From assembly GCF_018143015.1 (NCBI RefSeq), contig NC_054756.1, positions 23,111,440 to 23,175,439 on the forward strand: a stretch of 64,000 bases of DNA, given 5' to 3'. The position numbers were made by a program, and so were the translations under genes. This document shows positions 1 to 12,400 of the stretch, piece by piece. The notes below the pieces were generated by a model that saw only the letters and a list, made by a program, of their open reading frames with translations, made no database searches and had not been told where the DNA came from. Within the stretch, counting starts at the first letter, position 1. Each line of letters starts with the position of its first letter. This DNA is from Lytechinus variegatus (taxonomy: Eukaryota; Echinodermata; Echinoidea; Temnopleuroida; Toxopneustidae).

Positions 1-14
1 ACTTCTATCTGCAG

Positions 15-51
15 GGCTGGCCGGAGTGGGAAATACTGGTGGGGGATACCA
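15..51 (+). CDS. possible internal exon of a gene running in from the left
   Basis: A 37-bp stretch is bounded by a polypyrimidine-CAG acceptor and a consensus GTAAGT donor. One frame reads L-A-G-V-G-N-T-G-G-G-Y. I recognise no family. Nothing similar follows downstream, so a chance pair of splice-like signals is quite possible. Confidence 0.2.
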
Positions 52-330
52 GTAAGTACTGCTTTGATAATTTTTATTTGCGAAAATGGGGAAATGCTTG
101 GAAATGCAGGGAAATTCTATGAAATCTACTTATTGAATACTTTCAGGTATTGCCAGGGTGTTTCTCAACCATACCTTATCACTTCCCTGTACAACTCTGA
201 AGTACTTCCTATGCAACATTGACAAGTTTTTCTCAGTATTTCCCACCTGGGTGTGAAATGCCTAAATGATATTGCCCTGTGAGGAGTTCCAGCAGCCCAA
301 TGGCACTTGAGATTCCAGGACTATGATCAG

Positions 331-572
331 GGGACCATCTTACAAAGAGTTACGATCTATCCGATCAACCTTAACTGTATGGATATCCATCAATGTCATT
401 TTATTTTTCTATGGGAACTTGCATAGGGCACATTGTATTCTCAAGAAAACAATGAATGTATGAACATGTATAAAAAATCTTTTGAACAAACATGTATTTT
501 AGATGTTGCGTTGCTGGCTTTATAGTTATGGTTGATCTGATCAATCTTAACTCTTTGTATAAAGACGAAGCC
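331..572. mobile_element. palindromic MITE, GGG-end/CWG group
   Basis: The ends are imperfect inverted repeats (GGGACCATCTTACAAAG at the left, its complement-like end at the right). They continue inward through a GATC-rich arm (CTTAACTG / ATCAATCTTAA). A CAG trinucleotide flanks both ends (328-330 and 573-575), consistent with a 3-bp target duplication. Related copies lie at 20594-20886 and 36154-36417. No coding capacity. Confidence 0.7.
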
Positions 573-1410
573 CAGGGCTGTATGTTATTACGATCAACTT
601 TAGATTTGACAAGAACTTCTTCGCCGAGGAGAACTTCACAAGACAAATAGTGTATGATGTTTCACAGACAGTATTGCTCTATAACCAATCAGATGCAAGG
701 ATTTCAGTAGCTTATAACAATTAGTCTGTGAAAATCTCTGAATATATGCTTCATGATATGCTTCTTTGATTGTCATCGGTTGCATCAACGTTCATTTTTA
801 TGATGAATTAAATCCTCTTGCCAACCACAGCAAATGGTGCTTTTCAAAATACATAGAAAAGGAGGCTGAACAGAGAATTTCTCAGAATTAAAATGTGGTT
901 TAATACTAGAAAATAAGAAAATACATAACTGCATGAACCCTATGACATTTTGTTATCAGTCCTACATCTGGACAATGATGTAGGCTGCACACTTAGGAAG
1001 CCTCATTCCATAATAAAGCTTCTGAAAAAAAAGTATTTTCTTCTCTTATCATTGTGATGAGAATAATATGAATAATACCATCCCATAAATGTAGCAATTT
1101 GTTGGTCAAATTTGTTTTTTCAAATATATTCATATGCTTTCCAATGAAAAAAAAAATCATCTCACAAACAGTTCATCATTACACTTGGTACGATTGTAAA
1201 CAACAGTTCCTTTGAACATTTGTGGCAGATTTATGGCAACTTTTCACCAGATAATCATACAATGTTTTAGACTGAAGTTACCCTTTGTTTGATGCATCAT
1301 CAGCCAAAGCAAGAAAAGAGTTGAAAATCGGCTTGAATCACCATGCAATATGGTAGCTGGTTACATAATTAACCTATCCTTTTAGGTAAAGGCACTGCCA
1401 TAAATGCATC
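573..1410. other. no recognisable feature
   Basis: AT-rich sequence with short homopolymers and scattered short ORFs lacking splice or protein-family support. It may include downstream flank or 3' UTR of THOC1, whose stop codon is at 3131 on the minus strand. Confidence 0.5.
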
Positions 1411-1688
1411 GGCCCATATTCTGAACTCAGGTTGATCTTAGTCCACAGTCTAACTCTCTGCTAGATTTATGAGAAGCCAAATGTTTCTTACATGTACACT
1501 GTATGTTTACTGTGCTCTTTCCTCATTCATCAACTTATTCAGACTTCCTAGACAATTGAGAATGATTTGAGAGTCACATGACCTGAAATGCTATATCTCT
1601 GTGAGTGATTTGTCACAATCGGCTATCCATACTTAAACCACGACTTTGAACCCCAGTTTCAATTAAACCCGACTTCAGAATACGGGCC
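1411..1688. mobile_element. MITE with GGCCCATATTCTGAACTCAG ends
   Basis: Terminal inverted repeats are GGCCCATATTCTGAACTCAG and the complement of CTTCAGAATACGGGCC. A second copy, enlarged by two later insertions, is at 42627-43808. The two share internal stretches such as GTTTACTGTGCTCTTTC. Non-coding. Confidence 0.7.
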
Positions 1689-1855
1689 ATTGTATCCATA
1701 TATTTCTTTCACACAACATATAAAGGGAACACTCTTGATTAAACTGCACAGATAAAAAAAAAAGAAGGTACCAAAGTTCTGGAATGCTCATGATTTAACA
1801 ACACCGGTTTCCTCTCAGGTTGGACAGTACATAGATCTTCACTGGAACAGGACAA

Positions 1856-2516
1856 CCCCTATAGAGTACCAAAGTGTGACGTCATCCATTTTCCTTTTTT
1901 GCATTTCAGCGATTCTTATTTATACCATGTTTTGGGGGAGCATGATGAAAAATTCCCATAACCCAAATTTAGTAAGAATCGGTCCATGGGGTCCCAAGAC
2001 ATGACCTCATGAATACATAATAATAATAATATATAGGGTATTTATATTGCGCACATATCCACCTTGTTAGGTGCTCAAGGCGCTCCTATATTACCCGGCT
2101 AAGCTAGGCGTTGATAGCGCACACAGCTTTTTAAGGAATTACTTCCTACCGGTACCCATTTACCTCACCTGGGTTGAGTGCAGCACATTGTGGATCAGTT
2201 TCTTGCTGAAGGAAATTACGCCATGGCTGGGATTCGAACCCACGACCCTCTGTTTCACAGTCCGAAGACTAATCCACTGGGCCACAACGCTCCACATAAT
2301 TACCTTCAATGTATTATTGGCCTGGATCTAAAAGTTAGGAACCAGGCCAATAATACATTGACTTCAATAGGACTGATTAGGTATTCATGAGGTCATATCT
2401 CATGCCCCCATGGTGGGGGTTTTTCCATTATGCTCTACCCAAATATGGTATCAAAAATGCTGAAATGCAAAAAAAAAAGTTTTTAGTGGCATCATCAATT
2501 TGGTACTCTATAGGAG
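1856..2516. mobile_element. palindromic MITE split by a SINE
   Basis: Long imperfect inverted arms start at CTATAGAGTACCAAA and end with TTTGGTACTCTATAG. They continue through matching GACGTCATC/GGCATCATC, GGTCCATGGGG/CCCCCATGG and ATGACCTCATGAATAC/GTATTCATGAGGTCAT blocks. The centre is a 21-bp-stem hairpin at about 2306-2366 (TTCAATGTATTATTGGCC and its complement). A SINE sits just left of the centre. Confidence 0.75.
2022..2293 (-). mobile_element. tRNA-derived SINE, full-length copy
   Basis: Read on the minus strand, it opens with a tRNA-like head: an A-box-like TGGCCCAGTGG and the canonical B-box GGGTTCGAATCCC. An approximately 200-bp unrelated body and an (ATT)n tail follow. ACATAAT occurs at both flanks (2015-2021 and 2294-2300), a plausible target-site duplication. 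Relatives lie at 21855-22105, 33672-33957, 55765-56020 and 60165-60340. The peptide-like ORFs over these copies are the SINE read in frame, not genes. Confidence 0.8.
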
Positions 2517-2768
2517 AGCAACTCCCTTTGATATGATTCCAACATGAAAACCCCTTGGAGTACATACTGTATCCCCAAGAGAGGATAGATGGGCAAATAT
2601 CCTTGGAGGATAACTCATCTCAAAGACTACTTCCTGGAGGACAAATTGCTAGTCTCTCGGGGTAATTGTCTTCCAGGAGAAAGTGCATGAGTGTAATTTG
2701 TATTGTGTGTATAATTATAAATCAAATATGATCATTTTCACTTGGATCAGACCATGGACATGACCTTT

Positions 2769-2924
2769 TGGGGCATTTCATGAAAGGACTTGTCAAACGT
2801 TTTATCCTACAAGTCCTGTTTTATCCATGAGTTACCATAGTAACAGTGCTTCTCAGCCAATCAGCATCAAGGAAAGATGTCAGATCGGACAACTTGTCAC
2901 ATGAAAACGTTGAAACACTCGGGG
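2769..2924. mobile_element. MITE of the TTTCATGAAAGGACTTGTC family
   Basis: Contains TTTCATGAAAGGACTTGTC at one end, a diverged partner at the other, and the internal core AGTTACCATAGTAACAGTGC followed by AGCCAATCAG. Both are shared with copies at 23624-23791 and 40525-40681. No clear target duplication survives. Confidence 0.6.
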
Positions 2925-3130
2925 CTGAAACCTTGAACCTCTCCAGTTAATCTGTAACAACCCCCTGTTGCTAGGATTGCAGGATGCAATGTCCACGGAG
3001 TTGTCCGGCAAACCAATGGAACATCTTTCCTGGATCCGCTTAAGTGTGACTAGGGTACGGTATGGATTATTTTAGGAGGCTTCATCCTCCACCTATATGT
3101 ACCATCTTGGTACAGTTAATACAACAAGTC
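2925..3130 (-). other. probable THOC1 3' UTR start
   Basis: Lies directly downstream of the THOC1 stop codon on the minus strand. I cannot fix a polyadenylation site from sequence alone; the transcript end is undetermined. Confidence 0.35.
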
Positions 3131-3477
3131 CTATGAGTCCGTCTCCATAGGTTGCGGTTCAGCTACGGCATCCTCACCGTTCTCAACCGCCTTCCGCTTC
3201 TCCGTGAACACCGACTCCACGATGTCGTCCAGTCCGCTTTCCGTCAGTCCGGCGATGAGCCTCTCCCGCGATGGCTCGTCGCCCTCTCTGTCCTGCCAGA
3301 GTCGTAGCATCCGCTTGGCCTGATCCTTGAGGTCGGATGTCTCTGAAACGATGGAGCTGATCTCCTCATCGCTGAAGCCAAGCTCGATGGCAAGCGTTTG
3401 CCAGCTGTCGCCGCTCTTTGAAGCTACGAGTGCAAACTGTTCTTCAGTGACGACTGTAGAAGGCGATTTGTCCATGC
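3131..3477 (-). CDS. THOC1: THOC1 last exon: death domain
   Basis: After a TATAG acceptor the exon opens with the rest of a glycine codon, then MDKSPSTVVTEEQFALVA, and ends in ...PQPMETDS and a stop. The roughly 75 residues after VTEEQ have the helical pattern and SWQTLAIELGF / LRLWQDREG signatures of the THOC1 C-terminal death domain. In THOC1 this domain is a protein-interaction module. The upstream intron is about 2.7 kb and filled by mobile elements at 3520-3750 and 4526-6123. Confidence 0.93.
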
Positions 3478-6400
3478 CTATAGATCGGTAAAAATCATTG
3501 AAATATTATTTGTTTTGACAAGGCTCCACACTAACTTTTTTTTCTTGGTGGCCGGATCGGTCCACCAAAATAATCAATTTCATATTCTTGGTGGCCCGAA
3601 AAGCAAATATGGTGGCCCTAAAACAATAGAAAACATTACAATTTATCAAAACTTTGGTAGCCTGACTGGGCCAACTGCAGGCCTTTACAAAATTTTGGTG
3701 GCCCGCCTCTCATTTTTGGTTGCCCCCGGCCACTGCTAATGTCGAGCCTTGGTTATGAGTTATCTTACTGGACTAAGAAATAGAGTGGTTTGTCCACACA
3801 TGAACATTATTAGGATAAATGTTACAACCAATAAATCATTCAATGTCAAAGTTTATGTTGAGAAGTAGTAACTAAAGGACGATTGGCACAAAACTGAAAG
3901 TATTATCATGTTGCCACCCTTCCAAGAAAATATCTATGTGAGAAATAATCTGAAATGATTTTATTCTTTAAAAACATAATTCATAAAATGTACTTTATAG
4001 AAAAGGAGGCCTTTTTCACCCTTCAAGTTCTGCTACTCATTTGTTCTCCTTCCGTTTTGAATTGCTTTTATGTTCTTATTTTATTGTACAATTTGAATTG
4101 CACTACATGTATCATTGTAAATCTGAAAATATTGAAAAAAAGGGAAAATAAATGAGTTTGAGAGAATCGAAGTATATTAATGGCAAAGCAACACCCTATT
4201 CCTCCATAAAGACAGCTTTCCACAATATAGAACAATATAAAACTAGCCCCTTTGCAAACACATTTGCATTAATGGAAACTGCTACACACATACAGAAGAT
4301 CTGATTATCACTTCATTTGACATTTAGTATCTTTTAAAACCTCATATATGCAGTAATTCCAGCTGACAAAGTAGTTTAACTATTCAAAGTGACATATCAG
4401 CCATTACTAAAAAATTCACCTTAATGATTTGCTTAACTTTACTGAAACAAAAGGGGCTCTGCAATACTGTATATGCACATAATGTTTACAATTAACCACA
4501 GTCATTGTGATTTCGAGTAATCTTTGGCTGTGTTTATGCTTCCACTTTTCAGGCCAGAATCAGCGTTTCCAAACGTGATTAGTCCAAAACACGGTTGCGT
4601 CCATGCTTACTTTCATTCAGACGCTGTTTCAAAACGCCGATCGTAAACTCACAAACAAGTGGAATGCCTCTGGCCGTCTCACCTGCATCACGCGGTTCAA
4701 TATAGCAGCAGTGCTGACTTTGAATACTACTCTAACTCGCACAAGATGTTCAGTGATACATGGTTACTCTTATGTCCACTTTTTATGAACGAGACCAATA
4801 AACTTACAGAGATATGATGGTTATTCAACAAAAAACCCCAACATGGCCAAAGTTCAATGACCATACATGACCTTTGACCTTGATCATGTGACCTGAAACT
4901 CGCACAGGATGTTCAGTGATACTTGATTACTCTTATGTACAAGTTTCATGAATAAAATCCATTAACTTTCATAGTTTTGATGGTAATTCAACAGATAAAC
5001 CCAATTCGGCCAAAGTTCATTGACCTTTGACCTTGGTCATGTGACCTGAAACGTGCACAGGATGTTCAGTGATATTTGATTACTCATATGTCCAAGTTTA
5101 ATGAACTAGACTAATAAACTTTCAAAGTTATGATGGTAATTCAACAGATACCCCCGATTTGGCCAAAGTTCATTGACCCTAAATGACCTTTGACCTTAAT
5201 CATGAGACCTGAAACTTGCACAAAATATTCAGTGATGCTTGATTACTATTATGTCCAAGTTTCATGAATCATATCCATAAACTTTCAAAGTTATGATGGG
5301 AATTCAACAGATATCCCCAATTCGGCCAAAGTTCATTGACCCTAAATGACCTTTGACCTTGGTCATGTGACGTGAAACTCATGCAGGATATTCAGTGATA
5401 CTTGATTAACCTTATGTCCAAGTTTCATGAACTAGGTCCATATATTTTCCAAGTTATGATGACATTTCAAAAACTTAACCTCAGGTTAAGATTTCGATGT
5501 TGATTCCTCCAACATGGTCTAAGTTCATTGACCCTAAATGACCTTTGACCTTGGTCATGTGACATGAAACTTTAATAGGATGTTCAGTAATACTTGATTA
5601 ACCTTATGGCCAAGTTTCATGAACTAGGTCCATATACTTTCTAAGTTATGATGTCATTTCAAAAACTTAACCTCAGGTTAAGATTTGATGTTGACGCCGC
5701 CGCCGTCGGAAAAGCGGCGCCTATAGTCTCACTCTGCTTCGCAGGTGAGACAAAAAGTGCGTTTGTAAACGTCGTTTGACCAGAATCAGGCTTTCTGGGG
5801 AAGTATGAACAGAACCACGATCGTAAACGTGTTTAAATGACGTCATTTGGTACATGCTTCCGGTGAGATGAAAATCCGCGGGCAAATACACTCGCATTGC
5901 TCCATGCTATCTCCACGTAGTAACAACACTCGGAAAAAAACTTACGAAAAAAGGCGCGCCCAATTTGACCTCAGTTTTCTTGTGAAGCCAGCTGGAGATC
6001 GTGATTTCGCCTCTGAAAAGTTAAGCATAAACAGCACTCCCAGAACTACATTTACAATCTGCGTTTTGAATCGACGTTTGAAAATGCCGATTCTGTCCTC
6101 GCAATGGAAGCATAAACACACCCTTTGATGACTGCATTTTTTATCCTACCTTCTTCGGAGGCCTTCAAGAGCTCATCGTTTTCGTTAGTCTCTTCCTCCG
6201 TTTTGAGTTCTTCTGCTTTGTTCTCCTCAGATTGCTAAATAAAATTAAATAAAAGTAAATTAAGTAAAACAATATAGAAAATTCCTGAATTGTGTGGGGA
6301 CAGTAATTTTCTGTTATAAAAAGTGGTCTTTCCCGGTTCTGAAATCCTGTAATTCTGTTTCAAAATTGATGTAACATAGAAAACATACACAGCAAAGACA

Positions 6401-9400
6401 AGAATTTTGTTATGCGAATGTTACTCCAATGAATTTTCACATGAAAATAAAAGAACCAAAAACAGATTTCCTATTTTCTTTATTTACAGGTAAGCATGAA
6501 AATCACTATCCCTACATATGAAAGGAACAAGGACATTTTTGCTCAATGTGCCCTTGAAAATATATTTGTGCAATAAGAATATATCCAAGTCCAGATAGAA
6601 ATTAACACATATCTCCTACCATTCAGCATTGTATGATTACAAAATTATTCTATACATGGGCTCCGTAACACAAAGGTTTGCAATCAATTGCTAAGTACCA
6701 ATGACCAATCAGCATTACCGTTGCATGCGTGCTCTGCTTAAAATACTGACCGGGAACCACTCAGTGCGGTTATTTCATATTTGCAATTCATCGCAAACCT
6801 TCGTGTTACGGAGCCCAGAATGTCCACATAGTGAAAACAACAAAAAAAAGTACATAAATTCTAAAAAGGAAAGCACAGACACTATAAAGCAAAAGTACTT
6901 TACTAATATGTAGCTCATTTAGCCTCATACTCAATACACAAAAATGTGCAGAACTTACAGGGAGCTCTTTGGCTATCTTGGTGACCATGTACTCCAGGTA
7001 CGCAGGGATGGTCTTGAGTGGAGGATTGGTGGCCGTTACGGTCTGGAAAAAATGGGGGCTGCGTTTGGCCAAGAGCCGGATGGCTTGCCAGGCGTAGTTA
7101 CTGTTGTTTACCACTCTGTTAAAGGTAAGAGGATAGTAGTTGCAGCAAACAAGTATTTCATGAGAAATTCATTTAAATCGAGGTCAATTGCCATCATATT
7201 ATCACAGATATAGATCTGGGGTCTATTGCAGAAAGACTTGCGTTTAAACGCAAGTCAAAAAATAAATCGCAAGTTCACAATGCGCGGTTGATTGGTTGAA
7301 AATAAAGTTGTGCATGATGTTTGATTGCAACTCTTTCTGCAACGGGCCCCTAGTACGTTAATGTTAACTTATCTTTGTGAAATCACGAAATCTTGGCTCA
7401 AAACCAATAATTCTGATCATCACTAACACAGAAAAGTACATGTACAAGTGGGACAATGTGTTAAAATTGCTTGAAAAAATACCAGACATTTGTTTGAATT
7501 TGTTGCTAATTTCTCAGCAATTACACCTTTTCTTCCATTGTCATTTGGCACAAATTTCTAATTCTATTTTGTATACCAAAACTTGGGCGGTAATTTTATT
7601 TGATTCTTATCAAACCAATTTTTAGATCATTACCACAACTGACATTTATCGTCAAAATATGCAATAGAAATAAATGTTGATATCATGAATGGAAGGCAGA
7701 ATATAACTGGGTGGGATGTGATAAACGAAACAGACATCAACTTGGCCGTTATCATAATACTGGCTTATCAAAAGAAAATTTGATCAGAGTCCAAGTGGGA
7801 TTCTGGTTACAAGAGCCTATAAACAAAAGATCAACCATTGGGGGGGGGGCTTTATTCACTCAAGAATAGCATACCTTGGCTATTACAAATACAAAATGAG
7901 AATAAATGATTCGTAAGAAATTGAATAAACAGTTTTATTGGTTACTTTGTGGGTGATATTCATGGCATTTATCATTGAAAATGCGCGATGGAAGGCTGAG
8001 ATCGTGGGGTTGAGAAATCTACCCTCCCCTGGCTAAAGAGGTGGGTCTCAATATCCCAGCCTGATATCCCAGCTCTAATAGGTGTATTCTGTCTCTACGA
8101 TAGTTTTCGAACCAATGTAACCTCAAAGGCGGGGGGGGGGGGGGGGGGGGGGGCAGGTTAAAGCTTACTTGTATTCTGCTTCTATCATGGCTTCAGGATC
8201 GGCCTGATCTATAGCTTCTTGAAAGAAATCTTCAACCTGAGGTAGAAATATCCTGCAAAACAAAAAAATAACAGGGAATTAAAATACCGGCAACAAATCA
8301 AAGTCTACTATTACTGCAGAGGACTTCAAGTATGGTGGACTGAAAGCATGCCCAATGGCATAAAGGTAACAAAAAACAAAACACAGCGAGAATGGCTTGA
8401 TTACATCATTTTTTTTTCAAATCAACACAGAATAGTCAAGTTGACACTTATATTTCAGTTTCCATGGTTACCTGTCTTCTGCAGCGCATGCTTCAAGGTT
8501 GCTAGGATACACATTCCATAGCCTCGTCAGTTCTGGGCTTCCCAAGTCAATCTTCTTAGAAGCTCCTGCCATATTTAATTCTTCACCTAATGTCCTCTTC
8601 CTAGCTCTGCATCAATAAGAAAATTACAAAAAAACACAATTTATTAAAAAAATTGGTTAGAGCATGTGAAGAATTTGTCAGTGGTTTTCCCTGACAAATT
8701 TGCTGGAAATCGATAAGCTGGCATCTAGTGTCCCAAAGTGTGTATCTTGCAATCTGAGTTTAATTAAGAATAGTAAAAAAAGTAAAGAATTAAAAATCAA
8801 ACGATGATGTCCTGAAACTAATGGATCTCACACGGAAAGAACTATTAAAGGGGTGGTCCAGGCTGAAAATATTTATATCTTAATACACAAAGTAGAAGTC
8901 ACTGAGCAAAACGCCAAAAATTTCATCCAAATCGGATGACAAATAATAAAGTTATTGAAGTTTAAAGTTTAGCAATATTTTGTGAAAACAGTCGTCATGA
9001 ATATTCATTAGGCGAGCTAATGTCACATCTCCACTTTCTGTTTTCTTGTGTTATTACATAAAATCATATTTTTTTTCATTATTTCATACTTGTGTGAATA
9101 ATATGTCTTGCTTATAATGAAATAAGTTGCAGCAATAAATATCTAATGCACTAAATCAGTTGTCAAAGTTTTCTAGTTCTTGAAGGAACACATTTGAATA
9201 AACCTCATTTCTTATAATAAAATACAAAAGAACAAGTGGAGACGTGACATCATCAGTCCACCTAATGAATATTCATGACGACTGTTTTTACATAAAATTA
9301 CTAAACTTTAAAATTCAATAACTTTGCTATTTGTTGTCCGATTTTGACGAAATTTTCGGCATTTTGCTCAGTGGATTCTACTCTATTTATCAAGCTATAA

Positions 9401-12400
9401 ATACTTTCAGCCTGGACTACCCCTTTAATATCAATAAAAGAACGCAAACTCTCATATTATGGCCATACTAGAAGACATGAATCTTTGTCAAAGAAAATCA
9501 TGGAGGGAAAAATTGACAGCATAAGAGGAAGGGGACATAAAAGAAAAACCTGGCTTGGAAAAATTGAAGAGATGACAGGCAGAAAGATAACAAATGAACG
9601 TAAGTGCTGCTCTGTTTAATCATGTAAATAGCTTGTTGATTTGTACTGTGATTTATTTTTTGATCAATAAAGATTGAAAGAAAAAAAAAGATAAACAAAT
9701 GCTGCAAGACAGCACTGGATAGAGACAGATGGAAAACCATGACTTCCAACCTCTTGAAAGAGCGGTAAGGTAAAGGTAGGCTCACAAGTTATAAAGTAAG
9801 GTATACGTAGATGGCATAAAAATGATTAATCCATGTTAATTTTCCAGGAAGGGTTGCTGACCCAAGCAAGCATAAGGAATGGAAAGAGTCTACTCCCAAG
9901 TTCCATAGTTACTTTATGCTCACAAAACATACCGATGTACTCATGTTTGTGCATGCAAAATATGCATGTACTAATAAATCCTTCTGTAAGCACTCACCTT
10001 GATTTCGGCCTTGCTTGTTCTGTCTTCCCTCTGTAAACAAAAAATAAAAAATAAAGAGAGGAAGAGATTTTTTACCACTACAACACCATTCAAATTCATG
10101 TATGATTAATCAAGTCACATTAATACATGTAAGATTTATTAGAAAGTAATAGAATACAGAGCACACATAAGCTATTGCAATGAAATTCCAAAAACAGAAT
10201 AAACCAGTTGGCCTAGTGCTCATCTTTGCTCTTCCTTTCTCGCATTTCTTGTTGCCAATCGTCTTTGCTCATAAGGATTTTGGATGCAGCCAGTTGAAAA
10301 TATTTGAAAAAAACCCAAACACGCGAACCAGAAAGCAAGGCCTCTGGGGTAGTTTATTGATTAACTTTGTATTTGCTTGTTTGCTTGTGTTGTTTTGTGT
10401 TTGACAATGTACATATTAGTGTTTGGGCAATAGGCAGCTGTGCTCAAGCAAAAAATTCAAAGGGTGTGAAGAGTGTAGATGGAACAAGAGTAGAACTTAC
10501 TTTTCTTTGACATAGCTAGGGCACCCTTCATTCTTCCATGCATTCCAGTGTTCTTCTCTGCTTAATATATGCTGAAAATAAATCAATAAGATATTCTAAA
10601 AATTTAACCATATAAGAATGTCAAGGCCTATTAAGGGTACCTGATGAACATATCTGAATACTTTCTTTTAGTCTAATCATCAAGTTTACATAGAGTGGCA
10701 ATTAGACCATCTAGGCATTGGACTAAATGGCAATTTGTAACCGATAAGAAATGGACGTATATCAAACGTCAAGTGGATTGGACAATTAGAATGGGTTTTA
10801 CAACAAGTGAATTGTAGACCAGACATCAAATCGTCATGTCAGTGCAAGAACGCCCAAAGCAAAACATTTCCACACCTCGCATCGGAGCAGAAATGCACAC
10901 AATGCCCTCATGTGTGCCACTAAGGGAGCATGGGATTCGCGAGAGTGTGGTGTCAAGGGTGTTCTTGCACAACACGACGAATTAGACCAAAATGATGGTA
11001 GAGGCGCTTAGCCCATGTGATATCAACTTAGCCAATGTGACTATCAACATGCAGTCCCTCAGTTATGGAACTAACTCCAGATAATATGGCAGAATGTTCT
11101 TTATACCTCTATCCCCTCAGCAAACTTGACGCCATGGGGAGGGGTTTCCCTGAGGAGGGCGATGACTTTCTCCCGGGTTTCCTTGATGAACAGTGACATC
11201 TCATCGGTGAGAACATGGTGGGCTCTGAAATTATAATGAAAACAACAATAGAATAAATGATGATCCATCCATGTTTTTCATTAATCTATTATGTCATGTA
11301 CATGTGCGATTCTTGTCAGCGCATGAGGGCGCTTTTGCGTAATAAAAGAAGTCTCAAGGTAATTTTATGAATTACTGTCTCTCTTTCTGTTTTTTGTTTG
11401 TTTTATATTGTTGATGGAGTTGTTGTGATAGTCATATCAGAAAGAGTATTTTCTTAACCCCCCCCCTGATATGACATAATTGTGCTGCAATTGACTCAAA
11501 TGAGAGATGAATGGGTTCTAAGCAGGATTAATTCCTTGAATGCATTGAGTGGCATAATTGAATGCCATCTCGAACTAAAGCCAGGGTAACAACACTTGCG
11601 CATTGTATTTTCTGAGAACCAAGCTATAATTATTACTTTTATTCTATAAAGAATGGATATTGGAGTTTAAGATGGCATGGATAAGTAATTTATCATTTCA
11701 TATAATCACAGAGACTGCTCTGATTCATTATGTATCATAGCTAAAGAGATTACGACAACAACTACGTTAATTACAGATAACAACCAGAAAAAAAGGGGGG
11801 ATTTGTGGTTTACTCTATCTAGAGAAAATAGATCAAGAAAAAACTGATAGTAATCAATCTAGAATACAAGAGATATATCCATTTCTGTTGTAAAGCACTG
11901 GAGACCAAGACATGCTGTCAAGAAGTATATGCAGATTTTTCCTCCGTTTTTTAAAATATCTTTATTGATATTTGCATATGATTCATGCTTCTTCATTTCT
12001 TAGGGCACCTCATCAAAAGTCTGTGGCATGTCTTTAACCCTATGTAGGCCGGGGTATTTTGGGGAGTTCATATGGGCAGAGGGGGGGGGGCCTCCCAGGC
12101 CCCCCCTTGAGATCTCGGCCGTCGACGAAAATTGGCACGCGGGTTGCCTGGGACATAATCTACACAATTGTATAGTAATTTCATATGAATCGCTATTAAG
12201 TGATTATGCTAATTTATGCATAATTAGTATGCGAATTCATACTTTTTCCTCTAACTCCCTAAATAAAGCTCCAAATGTACTCATATTTGGTATAGGAACT
12301 CTTTGTGGTGTTCTCAGCAAGCATACATGAAAAAAATTGCGAGATCAAATCATTTTCTTATGTATTATATTGCTTTTGCAATTTCTTATGTATTTCTCTG

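Noticed and set aside
2071-2390. Two overlapping ORFs with peptide-like sequence recurring at 33787
   Set aside because: Recurrence is explained by copies of the same SINE; there is no codon-level conservation beyond the DNA repeat.
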